DNA from: Pseudomonadota bacterium | Lineage (GTDB): Bacteria > Desulfobacterota > Desulfobulbia > Desulfobulbales > Desulfocapsaceae | Reading direction: 5' to 3' | Assembly: GCA_018817385.1 (NCBI GenBank) | Contig: JAHIUA010000026.1 | Location: 1-38,331 of the forward strand | Length of the DNA stretch: 38,331 nucleotides | Shown here: piece by piece, positions 24,901 to 33,106 of the stretch | Layout of the letters: every line of letters begins with the position of its first letter | How positions within the stretch are numbered: the first letter of the stretch is position 1 | The notes under the pieces: generated by a model | What the model was told of the DNA's origin: nothing | The model's database searches: none | What the model saw: only the letters and a program-made list of their open reading frames with translations | Made by a program: the position numbers and the translations under genes

Positions 24901-25076
24901 AAGCCCTGGTAGCCTGAATCGCTGAAAATGAGGGCAATCTTGGTGAATGCCTGGGTGATTGGATTAAAGCCGCCGTAGGTATAATACTCCATATCCAGGG
25001 CAAAGACTGGTCCTGCCGAAAGCAGGAACAGGCAGAAGGAGGCTGCCAGGATGATTGGGAGATTGTTTTTCTTCAT
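21927..25076 (-). CDS. traG: TraG: F-type mating-pair stabilisation/assembly membrane protein
   Basis: This 1049-residue inner-membrane protein is TraG of F-type type IV secretion, needed for pilus assembly and mating-pair stabilisation. It starts with a signal/anchor segment (NNLPIILAASFCLFLLSAG). Further membrane spans follow near residues 45-70 and 80-100, and a cluster near 360-480 contains IPFLVLFLFTPVVGKAV and neighbouring helices. The C-terminal 500 residues are soluble, glycine/serine-rich and repetitive, with many Ser/Thr/Asn. ATG 25076 was preferred because the upstream extension would lie within traH. It is the last gene of the tra operon, 7 bases after the traH stop. No ATPase motif is present, so it is not the coupling protein TraG of P-type systems. 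Confidence 0.85.
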   Translation of the reverse strand: MKKNNLPIILAASFCLFLLSAGPVFALDMEYYTYGGFNPITQAFTKIALIFSDSGYQGLLFVIMVLGLIAGVSAWLARAATGARVIPLVWAVPVLFGAVLYLALFVPKGNITVYDPVLNRFQTIGQVPDAVVFTAGFLNKIERGMVDIIDTAAAPDAYYTSTAGGIGFKALESVRGSAPKNNYARTSMIRYVKDCVTFELLRPGTTLSLDDIRNNTSDFLVDLSAAVNPAIYTVYYDAVHPEGTNVTCTDAWNSLQPIYANPSNYDEAIKKVCSKAYFDPSNAVELNTCKTLLTSTLNFTTGTATTPEKIIQQRQISEILYNFYFQDDYETSMLMESNRKITSTGLGIGLTMNEWIPIIRAVMTAIAIGVIPFLVLFLFTPVVGKAVSVMFGFFVFLTTWGITDAVIHGAAMDYASYAFEDMRQSNLGVYAMAAFPTISIKLLAMFGVIRSAGIMLASFFSMMLIRFGGHALAMLAGNLSRIVQSAGAQAGQLLTPEGTSAAMNQQVRAAGLLSGMPEHRFSNMAAAQAWSTHRSVGGYTAAMNTKNSLQESGQIPQGTSDGEMATMIASARVSAGTGSGPVEVSTGPDGSTTRTKSETVNPDGSTTVTTTGAGGNGVATDTMAEGRAAYSVDSSGNHQTTHAAVNGLNPVTVGAMAQQQQIVAASNSLGRSQNWQLAMDAAKRASLTSSEASAFTTRLDNASRENWQRAISDKSSFVNTMEENVRTQFSSTVGAGFKRIFSAGGQLTVVGQNNEKVSFNVSEDTARAFENTAAQVRSESLQQTLQDSKSLDYMTKLAEQVGATEAYSYLRDAREMRSANESYGADLTTALVRNYANERYGSESPENIRRTISDFNHFLTQQGSQGVDNMNTIVSGFVSGNGYGWGSTANTVGNTIASTRNRVKDHAFKQDVGMAASVAGSKTYGINDSTLSRPQSGTPMDNPNAGSVTGPAQDIRTRNRTEESGSGGIHTTAGELAKDVAGLNHGAPPRPTHDLYRNQSFYYEGNLVQPEKHEGGIVLPSGRIIHGDAASSPPTNDEDFWKGSVFEKK

Positions 25077-25083
25077 ACGCTTT

Positions 25084-26532
25084 TTACATCTGCAGTCTTG
25101 CCGCGACATCTTTACCATAGCGCCGGGTAATCTCTGCGGTTATCTGTTGCTCGACTTTCTGCATATGCTCTAGGTAATCCATGATCGTGGACATCTCTTT
25201 AGCCGAGGCGACATAGCTGGCCCGGGCAGCATCTTGAAGCCGCCTGATTCGTGCCTGCATAAGCGATATATTCTGGTCGGCATGTTCGGCAAAGATGACC
25301 GCTGCACAATTTTCCGATGGCTGGCCTGTGGCAGCTTCTGCCTGTTTCTCCAGCATCTCTCTTGCCTTCCAGGCGATGGTTTCCGCCCGGACGTAGAGAT
25401 CGGACAACATCTGCAGGGCGTAGGCATTGGCGGTAATATCGGCAAGTCCTGCTACGGCAGCCTCTTTCATACCTGAACCAACGGCAGTTTTAAGGATGGG
25501 AAGGGCGGAAAGAGGACTTGCAGCCAGAAAGGTCTCTTCATCCCCGCTGAGCACACCTTTGTTTTCGATCTTATCAGCAATGGAACTAAGAATAGTCTGG
25601 ACGTATTGCCGCAAGTCACGATTGGTATCGGTTATCTGGCTGCAGGTTCCACCGGAATTTTTTGCGAACACCTCACCACTGGTAAAGGCTTTGATATCAT
25701 CCGGGTTATTCTCCGAACATGGGGGTTCGTAGGATATCTTGTAGGCGTTGGCTGGGCCTTCGAGGTTGACGTCGCCAACCAGGCCGCGAATAAGGCTCGT
25801 GTAATCGGCGGGAAGACTGATTTTACTCCCGACATTATCGAGCAGGGAGCCACCTGAGAGGAAAGTAGATGTTATTTCACTGTTGCAGCCACTGGTAACC
25901 CTTGAGACATCTGCTGTTTGCGGGACATTGTTGTTGGCTTTATCCTCGGTGGTAATAATATCCCACATCTCGGAGACGCCCTGGCTCAGTTTGTTCTCCT
26001 TGATGGAAGTGCCAAGTTTTTCCTTCATCACTTCGCTGGAGTGAAACCCGTTTTCGTCCATAACCACCCCAACCAGTTCTTTTGCCGCCGCGCATTCATC
26101 GAGCTGCATGGAGTTGAGCTTATCGGACATTGCTTCAAAGTTTTTGATTGTATTGGAGCATTGCTCGCAGAGTGTTTTCAAACCAAGGTCAAAGGCCACC
26201 GCAGCCGCACCGGAGAGAATTCCCTGGAGTTTATCAACGAGATAATCGGTATTCATGAAGGAAAAGCCACCCATGAATACATCTATCCCACCGCAACCGC
26301 TTTTGATTCTCGGCGGTTCAATTGTTACCGGATAGGAGGTGCTACTCGGCCACCTGGCGTTGAAACTTCCCCCGGAATAGTATCCTCGCTGTTGGCCGGA
26401 GAGGTAATTGGGTGAAGTGGTGGTTCTTTGATCCAGCCAGTCGTCAACCCAGGCAGATGTTGCAACAACGGGATGTAGTAAAAGCGGTAATGTCAGAGCC
26501 GCAGCAAGGAGGGCTATTCGGGGCTTTTCCAT
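25084..26532 (-). CDS. traH: TraH: F-type pilus assembly protein
   Basis: A 482-residue exported protein of the TraH family, located in the periplasm/outer membrane and needed for F-type pilus extension with TraF and TraU. A signal peptide is visible (ALLAAALTLPLLLHPVVATS, residues 7-26). The family core includes IKSGCGGIDVFMGGFSFMN (76-94) and a C122-EQ-C125 pair that may form a disulfide. The C-terminal third is a long helical/coiled-coil region with frequent Arg, Gln and Ala. The start overlaps the thioredoxin-like traF by 19 bases, in keeping with tight coupling through the operon. Length is normal for the family. Confidence 0.9.
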   Translation of the reverse strand: MEKPRIALLAAALTLPLLLHPVVATSAWVDDWLDQRTTTSPNYLSGQQRGYYSGGSFNARWPSSTSYPVTIEPPRIKSGCGGIDVFMGGFSFMNTDYLVDKLQGILSGAAAVAFDLGLKTLCEQCSNTIKNFEAMSDKLNSMQLDECAAAKELVGVVMDENGFHSSEVMKEKLGTSIKENKLSQGVSEMWDIITTEDKANNNVPQTADVSRVTSGCNSEITSTFLSGGSLLDNVGSKISLPADYTSLIRGLVGDVNLEGPANAYKISYEPPCSENNPDDIKAFTSGEVFAKNSGGTCSQITDTNRDLRQYVQTILSSIADKIENKGVLSGDEETFLAASPLSALPILKTAVGSGMKEAAVAGLADITANAYALQMLSDLYVRAETIAWKAREMLEKQAEAATGQPSENCAAVIFAEHADQNISLMQARIRRLQDAARASYVASAKEMSTIMDYLEHMQKVEQQITAEITRRYGKDVAARLQM

Positions 26533-27449
26533 GGCTGTTTTCCCTTGTTGAGGATTGATGTTGGATCGAACGCTGAACCCTTTTGAAAATCGTACATCAG
26601 GAATGTGTCTTCCCGGGTGTTACCCTGCAACAGACGTATGGCCCGGTAGAGTTTTCTTTCCAGCTCTGTCATTGCTATGACGCCACTTGCTACGGTCATG
26701 TAATTATCCTGCCCCTTTTTGATAAGCAGAAGGGTTGGGGTAAGGGTAATGTTGAAGCGAGCCGCGCTGTTGATATTTCTGCTGATATCCACCGTCTTGA
26801 TCTGCCAGCCGTATTTATCGACGAAATAGTTGAGTATCCCTGCCTGTTTTTCACAAAAGCTGCATCCGGGGCTGACGAAAAAGATCAGGGCATGATCATT
26901 GCCAGCGCTATTGATTGTCTGGAATATTTCATCATTCTGCATGGTGACTCTGGCGGTGACGCCAGGTCCTGCAGTTGGATACACATGATTCACATTGAAG
27001 AGTTCACCATATTTCTGGGTGACGTACATGGTGGCATTGGTATACGCGAGGGCTTTACGCCTGGCTATATCCTGCATGGTCAAATACTCCAGGATGTTTT
27101 GCTCGGTTGGGGTCTGGACAGCCTTTTTCTGTAGGACATTCAGGAGTTCCTGGAAGTCGTCCGGGTACATATTCCACAGCTTATCGATGGAATATGAGTC
27201 CAGAGATTGAGCTCGCCCTGGTTCTTTGATGGGCTGCGCCGGTTTGGTTGCCTGTTCTTCTTGTTCCAGCGGCGGATTTTCATACCAGAACCAGCCGTGC
27301 TTGGTGTCGTTGTAAAATCTGTTCTGTTGTTCAGGTAGTTCATTGAGATCAGCAGCTGTTACATTGCCGGCAACTATCAAAAAGCAAACCGACCATAGTA
27401 GGAGTAGATCACCAAATCGGCAAGGCTTTATAGAGAATGTCGTCTGCAT
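26514..27449 (-). CDS. traF: TraF: thioredoxin-fold conjugative assembly protein
   Basis: A 311-residue periplasmic protein of the F-type TraF family. A hydrophobic signal segment (GDLLLLWSVCFLIVAGNVTA) is near the N terminus. The C-terminal half has a thioredoxin fold with an active-site-like CSFC in FFVSPGCSFCEKQAG and a cis-Pro-type segment LTPTLLLIKK. In the F plasmid, TraF lacks the CxxC and TrbB supplies it; here the motif is retained, so this protein may do both assembly and disulfide chemistry for TraH, TraU and TraN-like partners. ATG 27449 is used; an upstream TTG (27476) is possible. The gene begins inside the 3' end of the signal peptidase gene. Confidence 0.85.
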   Translation of the reverse strand: MQTTFSIKPCRFGDLLLLWSVCFLIVAGNVTAADLNELPEQQNRFYNDTKHGWFWYENPPLEQEEQATKPAQPIKEPGRAQSLDSYSIDKLWNMYPDDFQELLNVLQKKAVQTPTEQNILEYLTMQDIARRKALAYTNATMYVTQKYGELFNVNHVYPTAGPGVTARVTMQNDEIFQTINSAGNDHALIFFVSPGCSFCEKQAGILNYFVDKYGWQIKTVDISRNINSAARFNITLTPTLLLIKKGQDNYMTVASGVIAMTELERKLYRAIRLLQGNTREDTFLMYDFQKGSAFDPTSILNKGKQPWKSPE

Positions 27450-27951
27450 GGACAAAACCAAAATATTTGGAATCAAAACTGCGTGGATTTGTCCCCACCA
27501 TGAAATAGCTGTCCTCCGGCACCGGGCCGGAGAACTGAAACAGCGGCAGGGAACGACCTTTACTGTCTGTCTGCAGCGCTACTCCCAACAGTTTTTGACC
27601 GCAAAAGTAGTTCCTCTCAACATCGGTTGAAAAATTATCCCCTGGACGGCAACCGACCTTTTTGATAATACGGTCATTTGCCGGATCCAGCCCTTTCTGG
27701 ACAAAACTTGAATCCTTATGTCTGAACACCAGGTAATCTCCAAGTTTGATCTCGCTATTCGCCCTGGTGAGGAAAAATATCCGATGCTCGAGCGATGGAC
27801 TGGTGGAAACAATAATCCGTTCCGGCAGCCAGGCACCTACTAGAAGGGCTGCCAGAATGACAATAACCAGCGTCTTTTCCCGGTTGTTGAGCCTGAGATT
27901 TTTTGTCTCAAACTGTTGGGAGCAATTACTTGATACGGATCTCGTCTCCAT
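27409..27951 (-). CDS. S26-family conjugative signal peptidase (TraF/TrhF type)
   Basis: A 180-residue membrane peptidase of the S26 family. A transmembrane helix (TLVIVILAALLVGAWLP) is followed by the Ser box VSTSPSLEHRIFFL and the Lys box DRIIKKVGCRPGD, the serine-lysine catalytic pair of leader peptidases. GPVPEDSYFMVGTNPRSFDS and GFVHADDIL are the later conserved boxes. In P- and some F-type systems this enzyme matures the pilin or other transfer proteins. The pilin gene is not in the window, so its substrate is not visible here. The ATG overlaps the trbI-like gene by 26 bases. Confidence 0.88.
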   Translation of the reverse strand: METRSVSSNCSQQFETKNLRLNNREKTLVIVILAALLVGAWLPERIIVSTSPSLEHRIFFLTRANSEIKLGDYLVFRHKDSSFVQKGLDPANDRIIKKVGCRPGDNFSTDVERNYFCGQKLLGVALQTDSKGRSLPLFQFSGPVPEDSYFMVGTNPRSFDSKYFGFVHADDILYKALPIW

Positions 27952-28258
27952 TCCTCAGCACCACATCTTTCAAAACGATGACCTGATTAGGGTGGCTCGC
28001 GGCCTCACTGTTTAAAATCTGTTCAACGGCATCCAGCTTCATTGTCCACTGCTGTTCGGTAATTTCGCCGGCAGCCAGAAGTGCTTTTTGGGTGCGCAGA
28101 TATCCTTTCAAATCAAGGACCCTGATCTTTTGAGCAAACATTCTGTCATAGCCCATCACCGTAGCTGCAGAAAGTATCAGGGCAAGAATGATCACCTCGA
28201 GGTAACCAGGGCCGGTGTTTGCCGGATTTTCAGGTTGTGTGGTGTTCTCTTCGCTCAA
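27926..28258 (-). CDS. trbI: TrbI-like F-type conjugation protein
   Basis: A 110-residue protein with a single transmembrane segment (GYLEVIILALILSAATVMGY, residues 18-37) followed by an exported helical region KIRVLDLKGYLRTQKALLAA and a short C-terminal beta-rich tail. Size, topology and position match TrbI of F-type systems, an inner-membrane protein that affects pilus outgrowth and retraction. The start is TTG (28256-28258) overlapping the trbC stop by 4 bases (TTGA); no ATG is available. Sequence conservation in this family is low, so the name rests partly on context. Confidence 0.72.
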   Translation of the reverse strand: MSEENTTQPENPANTGPGYLEVIILALILSAATVMGYDRMFAQKIRVLDLKGYLRTQKALLAAGEITEQQWTMKLDAVEQILNSEAASHPNQVIVLKDVVLRNGDEIRIK

Positions 28259-29028
28259 AGTGCGCCCCGTATTTTCTTGATCAGCTTGGTGATACCGGTG
28301 CTTTTCACTTCCCGGTTGATTCGTTCCAGGAGAAAATCAAGTCCGGCATCTCCCTGGATTAAAAAGGCATTGCCTTCATGTTCATAGACAACAGCTGGTA
28401 CTCTGGTGATGCCATATCTCGCGAACAGCGATGGTTGCAGGTGGATCGGTACTTCATACCGCTCACATGGTGTTTCCGTTCGAGGGCAATCCAGCTCTTT
28501 TTTCAAAATCCTGCTGAAATACGATTGACCCTTATTGGCCCTCGCAGAAGACATTCCTCCGACCATCCCACGCATTACCAGCAAAACATTGGGTTCAGCG
28601 GCTTTATCCAGACCTGCGATATAGGCATGGACAGTTTCATCCGGCACTGAGCTTGAGATAAAGAGAAGAACTTTTTCTCCAGCTGCGAGACTCCCCTTTG
28701 GACCCGCCTTTTCCGCTGCCGTCTGTTGGCTCTTTCGTTTCCATGGAGCTGTATATTGACCAAAGACCTCCTTTTCCAATCGCTGCTGCTCACATTGGAC
28801 ACGTTCCTGAAACTCAGGAGAATGGAAGAGCCGTGACGTTTCCTCTGCTTCCTTCAACCCTTCCTCGCTATATTTGTTGACCGACAGGGCCATTTTTTCT
28901 GCATCCTCCCTGGCTTTTTTCATGATCAGAGACACATCGCTTTCGGTCAAATCCTGGGCATGGTTTGGCCAGGGGAATGAGCAAAGGATGAAACTTGCAA
29001 AAATCAGCTGTCGCAGCAGGTACAGCAT
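28255..29028 (-). CDS. trbC: TrbC: F-type pilus assembly protein
   Basis: A 257-residue periplasmic protein of the F-type TrbC family. A signal peptide (LLRQLIFASFILCSFPWPNHA) is followed by a charged helical stretch, then a thioredoxin-like domain without a CxxC: VLLFISSSVPDETVHAYIAG, NVLLVMRGMVGGM, and ARYGITRVPAVVYE, where the RVPAVV cis-Pro segment is typical. In F, TrbC works with TraW in pilus assembly, and in many systems the two are fused. Here they are separate genes flanking traU. AGGAAAC precedes the ATG; the gene overlaps the 3' end of traU by 25 bases. Confidence 0.85.
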   Translation of the reverse strand: MLYLLRQLIFASFILCSFPWPNHAQDLTESDVSLIMKKAREDAEKMALSVNKYSEEGLKEAEETSRLFHSPEFQERVQCEQQRLEKEVFGQYTAPWKRKSQQTAAEKAGPKGSLAAGEKVLLFISSSVPDETVHAYIAGLDKAAEPNVLLVMRGMVGGMSSARANKGQSYFSRILKKELDCPRTETPCERYEVPIHLQPSLFARYGITRVPAVVYEHEGNAFLIQGDAGLDFLLERINREVKSTGITKLIKKIRGAL

Positions 29029-29930
29029 CGTTGTTTCCTGTAGATCACCCAGAGAAATTCATCGTTTGAGCCTTTCGCTCCCTGGTAAGGCACATTCAGG
29101 CCGGAATCATAAAATTTGGCTGCCTTGCCTACGGGATAGGCTGGAGATCGGTCGTCTGGTCTGACGACGTGCATCTTGTAATGGCTCTTGATCCAGACAG
29201 GCGTATAATTGCATCCACAGAGGTTATCTGCAGGATCACAGATCATGAAAAGCCGGTTGAGTTTATAGAGAAGTCGTGAGGCGACCGCGTTGTTGGCCTG
29301 GACGATATTGTCATTGTCCACATGGCCGGTCATTGGGTAGGCGGATCCACTGCTGCCGATACACCAGGGCATAAAGTCGAGAGGGTAACCAAGGTTGACT
29401 GCAGCGGCATCGGCCATGCAGGCCATTTGCATGGCTTTGTTGGCGTAGAGGGCCGCTTCAGGCGTGATGACGGCGGATAGTTCGTCATTCTGCCACATGG
29501 AGTCGTACTCGCTCCACCACATGCCGTAATCTTTATGTTTGCAAAAGCCGTACATCATCGGGAAGAGATAGGCATGTCCCTGGGCAAAGGTCGATTCATT
29601 GGCGATATCCACTGAATCCGAGCTTTTGTTCTTGCCGCCGAGTTCATCTATGAGTGATGATCCTGTTTGTTTTCCCAGGTATGCAGAATAGTTGGCCATG
29701 GAAACGGTACCTTCCACCAGGAAAGGCTCCCAGTATTCCCATATTTCCCCTTCTTCGTAGAAAATTGGCGGTGGCCGTGGGCAGATACAAATGCCCTCGA
29801 ATCTCAGCTCGATTTCATCCCAATGGACGTCTGAGAATACATTAAAAGAATCACCGGACTTCGCGGCCCATGCAGAGAATGGGAAGGAGAACAACAGAAA
29901 GATGATGGCAATGTTTCTATCTGGTCGCAT
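29004..29930 (-). CDS. traU: TraU: F-type conjugation protein
   Basis: A 308-residue exported, cysteine-rich protein of the TraU family, which is needed for DNA transfer and pilus assembly in the periplasm. The signal peptide is RNIAIIFLLFSFPFSAWAA. Family segments include FEGICICPRPPPIFYEEGEI, WEPFLVEGTVSMANYSAYLG, the AHAYLFPMM-type stretch GHAYLFPMMYGFCKHKDYGM, and LDFMPWCIGSSG. At least ten Cys residues fit disulfide bonding, probably assisted by TraF. ATG 29930 is preferred because GAGGAAAACG precedes it; the in-frame extension upstream would sit inside traW. It overlaps the traW stop by 14 bases. Confidence 0.92.
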   Translation of the reverse strand: MRPDRNIAIIFLLFSFPFSAWAAKSGDSFNVFSDVHWDEIELRFEGICICPRPPPIFYEEGEIWEYWEPFLVEGTVSMANYSAYLGKQTGSSLIDELGGKNKSSDSVDIANESTFAQGHAYLFPMMYGFCKHKDYGMWWSEYDSMWQNDELSAVITPEAALYANKAMQMACMADAAAVNLGYPLDFMPWCIGSSGSAYPMTGHVDNDNIVQANNAVASRLLYKLNRLFMICDPADNLCGCNYTPVWIKSHYKMHVVRPDDRSPAYPVGKAAKFYDSGLNVPYQGAKGSNDEFLWVIYRKQRCCTCCDS

Positions 29931-30567
29931 CGTTTTCCTCAGTAGTTCTTTTTTGAGGTACAAAAAATTCACGCACCTGCAGCATGTTGTCTTTTTGTAT
30001 GACCAGGGATGGTGCCGCTGCAAGTTGTAACCGCTCTGCAATTTCGTCGACTAAGTAAAACACCGAACGTTTGAGCTGTTCAGTGAGCTGGAAAGCATAG
30101 CCACCAGCGAGCAGCAGCCGAACCTTATGATTAGTGGCATAAGGAGTTTTCTTAAACCATTTGATCTGGGAGGGATCATCACCGTCAATAACGAGCAACC
30201 CTCCAGGGAATGAGACATAATCAAGGGGATTGAAGGTAAACCCCCTGGGGTAGATGACCTTGCCGTTGCCGTCGACCAAGTCCTGGTCAAGGGTATAGGT
30301 CATATCAACCAGAAAGGTTCTATCCTCTGTTGCCCGTGGAAGTGGATGAAGATCCTCAGGCTGATATGTTCTTACCCGATCAAGGAACTCATCCTCCTCA
30401 ACATGATTCTTTGCGACGGCCTGTTGTTCCAGCTCTGTTGCAATATCCGGCTCGACTACCTGATACAACTTGCCGGCAACACCGAGGTGCTTGGCCTCCC
30501 CAAAGGCCGGCCAAGCACCAAAAACAACGTAAATGGTAGAGAAGAGAATAGAGAGTTTACAGTTCAC
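29917..30567 (-). CDS. traW: TraW: F-type conjugation protein
   Basis: A 216-residue periplasmic protein of the TraW family. A signal peptide (LSILFSTIYVVFGAWPAFGE) is followed by the family start GVAGKLYQVVEPDIATEL, a helical stretch, and then YTLDQDLVDGNGKVIYPRGF with FNPLDYV and LLLAGGYAFQLTEQLK. TraW acts with TrbC in pilus assembly. I placed the start at GTG 30567 because GGAGG lies 7-8 bases upstream and a signal peptide begins there; it overlaps the traC stop by 11 bases. A longer frame to 30627 would lie inside traC and lacks these features. Confidence 0.88.
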   Translation of the reverse strand: MNCKLSILFSTIYVVFGAWPAFGEAKHLGVAGKLYQVVEPDIATELEQQAVAKNHVEEDEFLDRVRTYQPEDLHPLPRATEDRTFLVDMTYTLDQDLVDGNGKVIYPRGFTFNPLDYVSFPGGLLVIDGDDPSQIKWFKKTPYATNHKVRLLLAGGYAFQLTEQLKRSVFYLVDEIAERLQLAAAPSLVIQKDNMLQVREFFVPQKRTTEENDATR

Positions 30568-33103
30568 CTTGTTGCCTCCGATTAACCATTTCCTGGATTG
30601 CTTCATGGTAGGTTTTGCCATGAGCAACCATCTGCTCGATCCTGGCTATTTCACTGGCCTTGGAAGTGTAGATGAAATAGGCATAATCGTTGACCACCAG
30701 TCGGGCCACACCCACCCCAAAGGGGGTGTCAAAGAAGAGTTCGGAGTATTTGGGCGGATTGGATTTGACGCTTTTCAGCAGCTTGAGAGTGAAGTTGTCA
30801 TAATCGATCAACCCTTTCTTCTGCGCCTGGTCAAAGTCGGACGATTCCAGGTAGATTTTAAAGGCCGAATTGGAGTTGATGACATTGCCGACTTCACCGA
30901 AGTTTTCCAGGTCGAGCAGGGACTGGGTGATGACCATGAAACTGCCGTTGTACTTCCGGGCCCGGCGGTAGCCTTCGTTTATCACCGGGGCGATCATGGC
31001 ACCTTTATCGAGAAACTGCCAGGCCTCGTCAAAGATGATGAGTCGTGGCCGGGAGCGGTCGGAAAGATAGAGATCCTGGGTAACGCCATTGATAATCAGG
31101 AGTGTTACGACCCGGTACAGGTCCGGCTGAACCTTCAGGTTTTCCAGCTCGAGTACGACAAATTCATCTTGGCGGATGTCAAAGGTACTTGGCCCGACGA
31201 AGAATTTGCCGTGGAAACCGTGGCTGGTGAATTCGCGGATATTGAAGGCCATTTTTCTGGCAACTTCGATAAGCATACTGTTGTCGGCCATTTCATCCAG
31301 ATCCGATCCTGGCGCATTGGGGAACTTCATGAGAAATTCATAGACGGTGTCTGCGTCAGCCTCTTGCCCCTTTTGTTGCCAGGCCCAGCGCACCGCATTG
31401 CGGATCAGGTTCATCTCAGTGTCGTTGCATTTTTCCCGGTCAGAGTTGGAATAGGCCATCTGAGCAAAGACGGCGGCGACACTTTTTAGCTCTTCGTCGG
31501 GCTCCTTTATATGGGTAAAGGGATTGAGACAGATGTTGATGTTAGGACCAAAATCAAGGTATTTGGCACCAAGCATGTTGGCGATTTTCTTGTATGAGCC
31601 GCCGATGTCGATGATTCGCACCAGGGCACCACAAGAATAGTAGTTGAAGGCGATGAAGTTGACCTGGAATGATTTGCCCGAGCCGGAGGTGGCACAGCAA
31701 AAGACGTTCTGGTTGGTGGCGTGGGGATCAAAAAAATCAAGCGACACCAGCTGTCCCTTCCTGCCGGTGAAAATCAGCTTTGGCTCACCTCCTGAACCGG
31801 CGAAATCACCTTGCACAGGCAGAAGCGGGGTAATCGATGGAACTGGGGCGATAAAATCCCGCTCCAGGTTTTCAATGTTTTTGCCGGTGGTATAGAGACC
31901 AAAAGGAAGAGAGGAGAGAAACAGGATCTTGAGGATCATGTTGTCCTGCTGCATGACATAGCCGTTGTTTTCCCACAAGCGCCTTACCCTGGTGCAGGAG
32001 TCCTTGGCCTGTTCGAGATCATCACTCCATACCCAGAATATGGGTAATATCTTGACGAACTTTTCTCCCCGTTCGAGATCGTCGGTTGCGGCAAGATACT
32101 CCTCCTGTTTGCGCCGAAGAGTAGGTGAGAGAGATCCAACGGCCTGCTGGTTGAGTGTTAGATTGCATTTGGCATGGAGCTTCATCTCGAGGCCTGCCTC
32201 AAAAACGATATTAAAACCGTAGAGGAAATCGGTCTTGATCTGGTCGGCATCGGATATAACGCCCCATATTCCACCAAAGAGTGAGTTGGTTTGCAGCGGA
32301 TCGATATTGATAGGGATCACCTTCGGCGTTGTGCAGCAGAAATAGTGGTTGCCTATCTGCATGTGATCTGACTCTTCCCGAATGACCGTATCGCTGTTGA
32401 TGATCTGCTTACGTATGGGAATGGTCGGATTGTAGGCATGGAGGTTTTGGTCAGGATATTCTTCGGGATAACTGTTGAAGAGCCTGCGACTCCATTCCAG
32501 CAGGGCTTCCGGGTGCATATGGCGAGGAGAAAGGAGCGCAGCTTTTAAGGTTTCATGTATTTGCCGTTTTATATCCAGCAGAGGTGTTGTTTTCTCTTTC
32601 TTTGCAAAATCTGTAGAGACTTTGAACTCCTGAGTGTCGCCAGGCATCTTGACACCGACAAACAGCCTGAAATTGCGAACAGGGATATTGGAGCAGGCTT
32701 TCAGACCTTTCTTCCCCTCAACGAGAAATGACACCACTGCATCGGTATTGGTGCTGACTATGGTCTCGGATCTGGTTCGGTTATCCTGGTACCGCGCAAG
32801 AATCGGCTCGATATGGGAATCGGCATGAAAGAGAAGCTGGATAACACTGTCTTTTGGTAAACCTGCACGAAACAAACCTTCAAGCGCGGTAATGGTTTTG
32901 GGGCCTGCGTAGATCAATGGAGAGCACTCCCACAACAAGCCAAGGCTTCCGTCCTGGTTCAGGTATATTTCCAGCTCTGGGTCGTATGCCAGGTAATTGA
33001 GATAGGAAGAAAACGGTGACCGGTTAGTCATCTTTTCCAGATCGCTATGTTTCAAATATTCCCTTGGGCCAAGGAGAATCCTCTGCAGGAACTCGGAAAG
33101 CAT
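30557..33103 (-). CDS. traC: TraC: F-type secretion ATPase
   Basis: The 848-residue TraC/VirB4-type ATPase powers pilus assembly at the inner membrane. Walker A is ATSGSGKSFQ with Lys477, and Walker B is RLIIFDEAWQFL, followed by ARKYNGSFMVITQSLLDLEN, the motif segment typical of VirB4/TraC. The N-terminal 450 residues carry family segments such as FSSYLNYLAYDPELEIYLNQ, GSLGLLWECSPL and KCNLTLNQQAVG. AGGAG precedes the ATG. The gene starts 3 bases after the traV stop. Full length, no break. The long open frame on the opposite strand here (30533-31489) is a codon-bias shadow. Confidence 0.95.
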   Translation of the reverse strand: MLSEFLQRILLGPREYLKHSDLEKMTNRSPFSSYLNYLAYDPELEIYLNQDGSLGLLWECSPLIYAGPKTITALEGLFRAGLPKDSVIQLLFHADSHIEPILARYQDNRTRSETIVSTNTDAVVSFLVEGKKGLKACSNIPVRNFRLFVGVKMPGDTQEFKVSTDFAKKEKTTPLLDIKRQIHETLKAALLSPRHMHPEALLEWSRRLFNSYPEEYPDQNLHAYNPTIPIRKQIINSDTVIREESDHMQIGNHYFCCTTPKVIPINIDPLQTNSLFGGIWGVISDADQIKTDFLYGFNIVFEAGLEMKLHAKCNLTLNQQAVGSLSPTLRRKQEEYLAATDDLERGEKFVKILPIFWVWSDDLEQAKDSCTRVRRLWENNGYVMQQDNMILKILFLSSLPFGLYTTGKNIENLERDFIAPVPSITPLLPVQGDFAGSGGEPKLIFTGRKGQLVSLDFFDPHATNQNVFCCATSGSGKSFQVNFIAFNYYSCGALVRIIDIGGSYKKIANMLGAKYLDFGPNINICLNPFTHIKEPDEELKSVAAVFAQMAYSNSDREKCNDTEMNLIRNAVRWAWQQKGQEADADTVYEFLMKFPNAPGSDLDEMADNSMLIEVARKMAFNIREFTSHGFHGKFFVGPSTFDIRQDEFVVLELENLKVQPDLYRVVTLLIINGVTQDLYLSDRSRPRLIIFDEAWQFLDKGAMIAPVINEGYRRARKYNGSFMVITQSLLDLENFGEVGNVINSNSAFKIYLESSDFDQAQKKGLIDYDNFTLKLLKSVKSNPPKYSELFFDTPFGVGVARLVVNDYAYFIYTSKASEIARIEQMVAHGKTYHEAIQEMVNRRQQGEL

Positions 33104-33106
33104 AGG

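Noticed and set aside
30533-31489. 318-residue open frame antisense to traC
   Set aside because: traC has Walker A/B and family motifs in this stretch; the antisense frame is a shadow rich in Val/Gly/Asp typical of mirrored codons.
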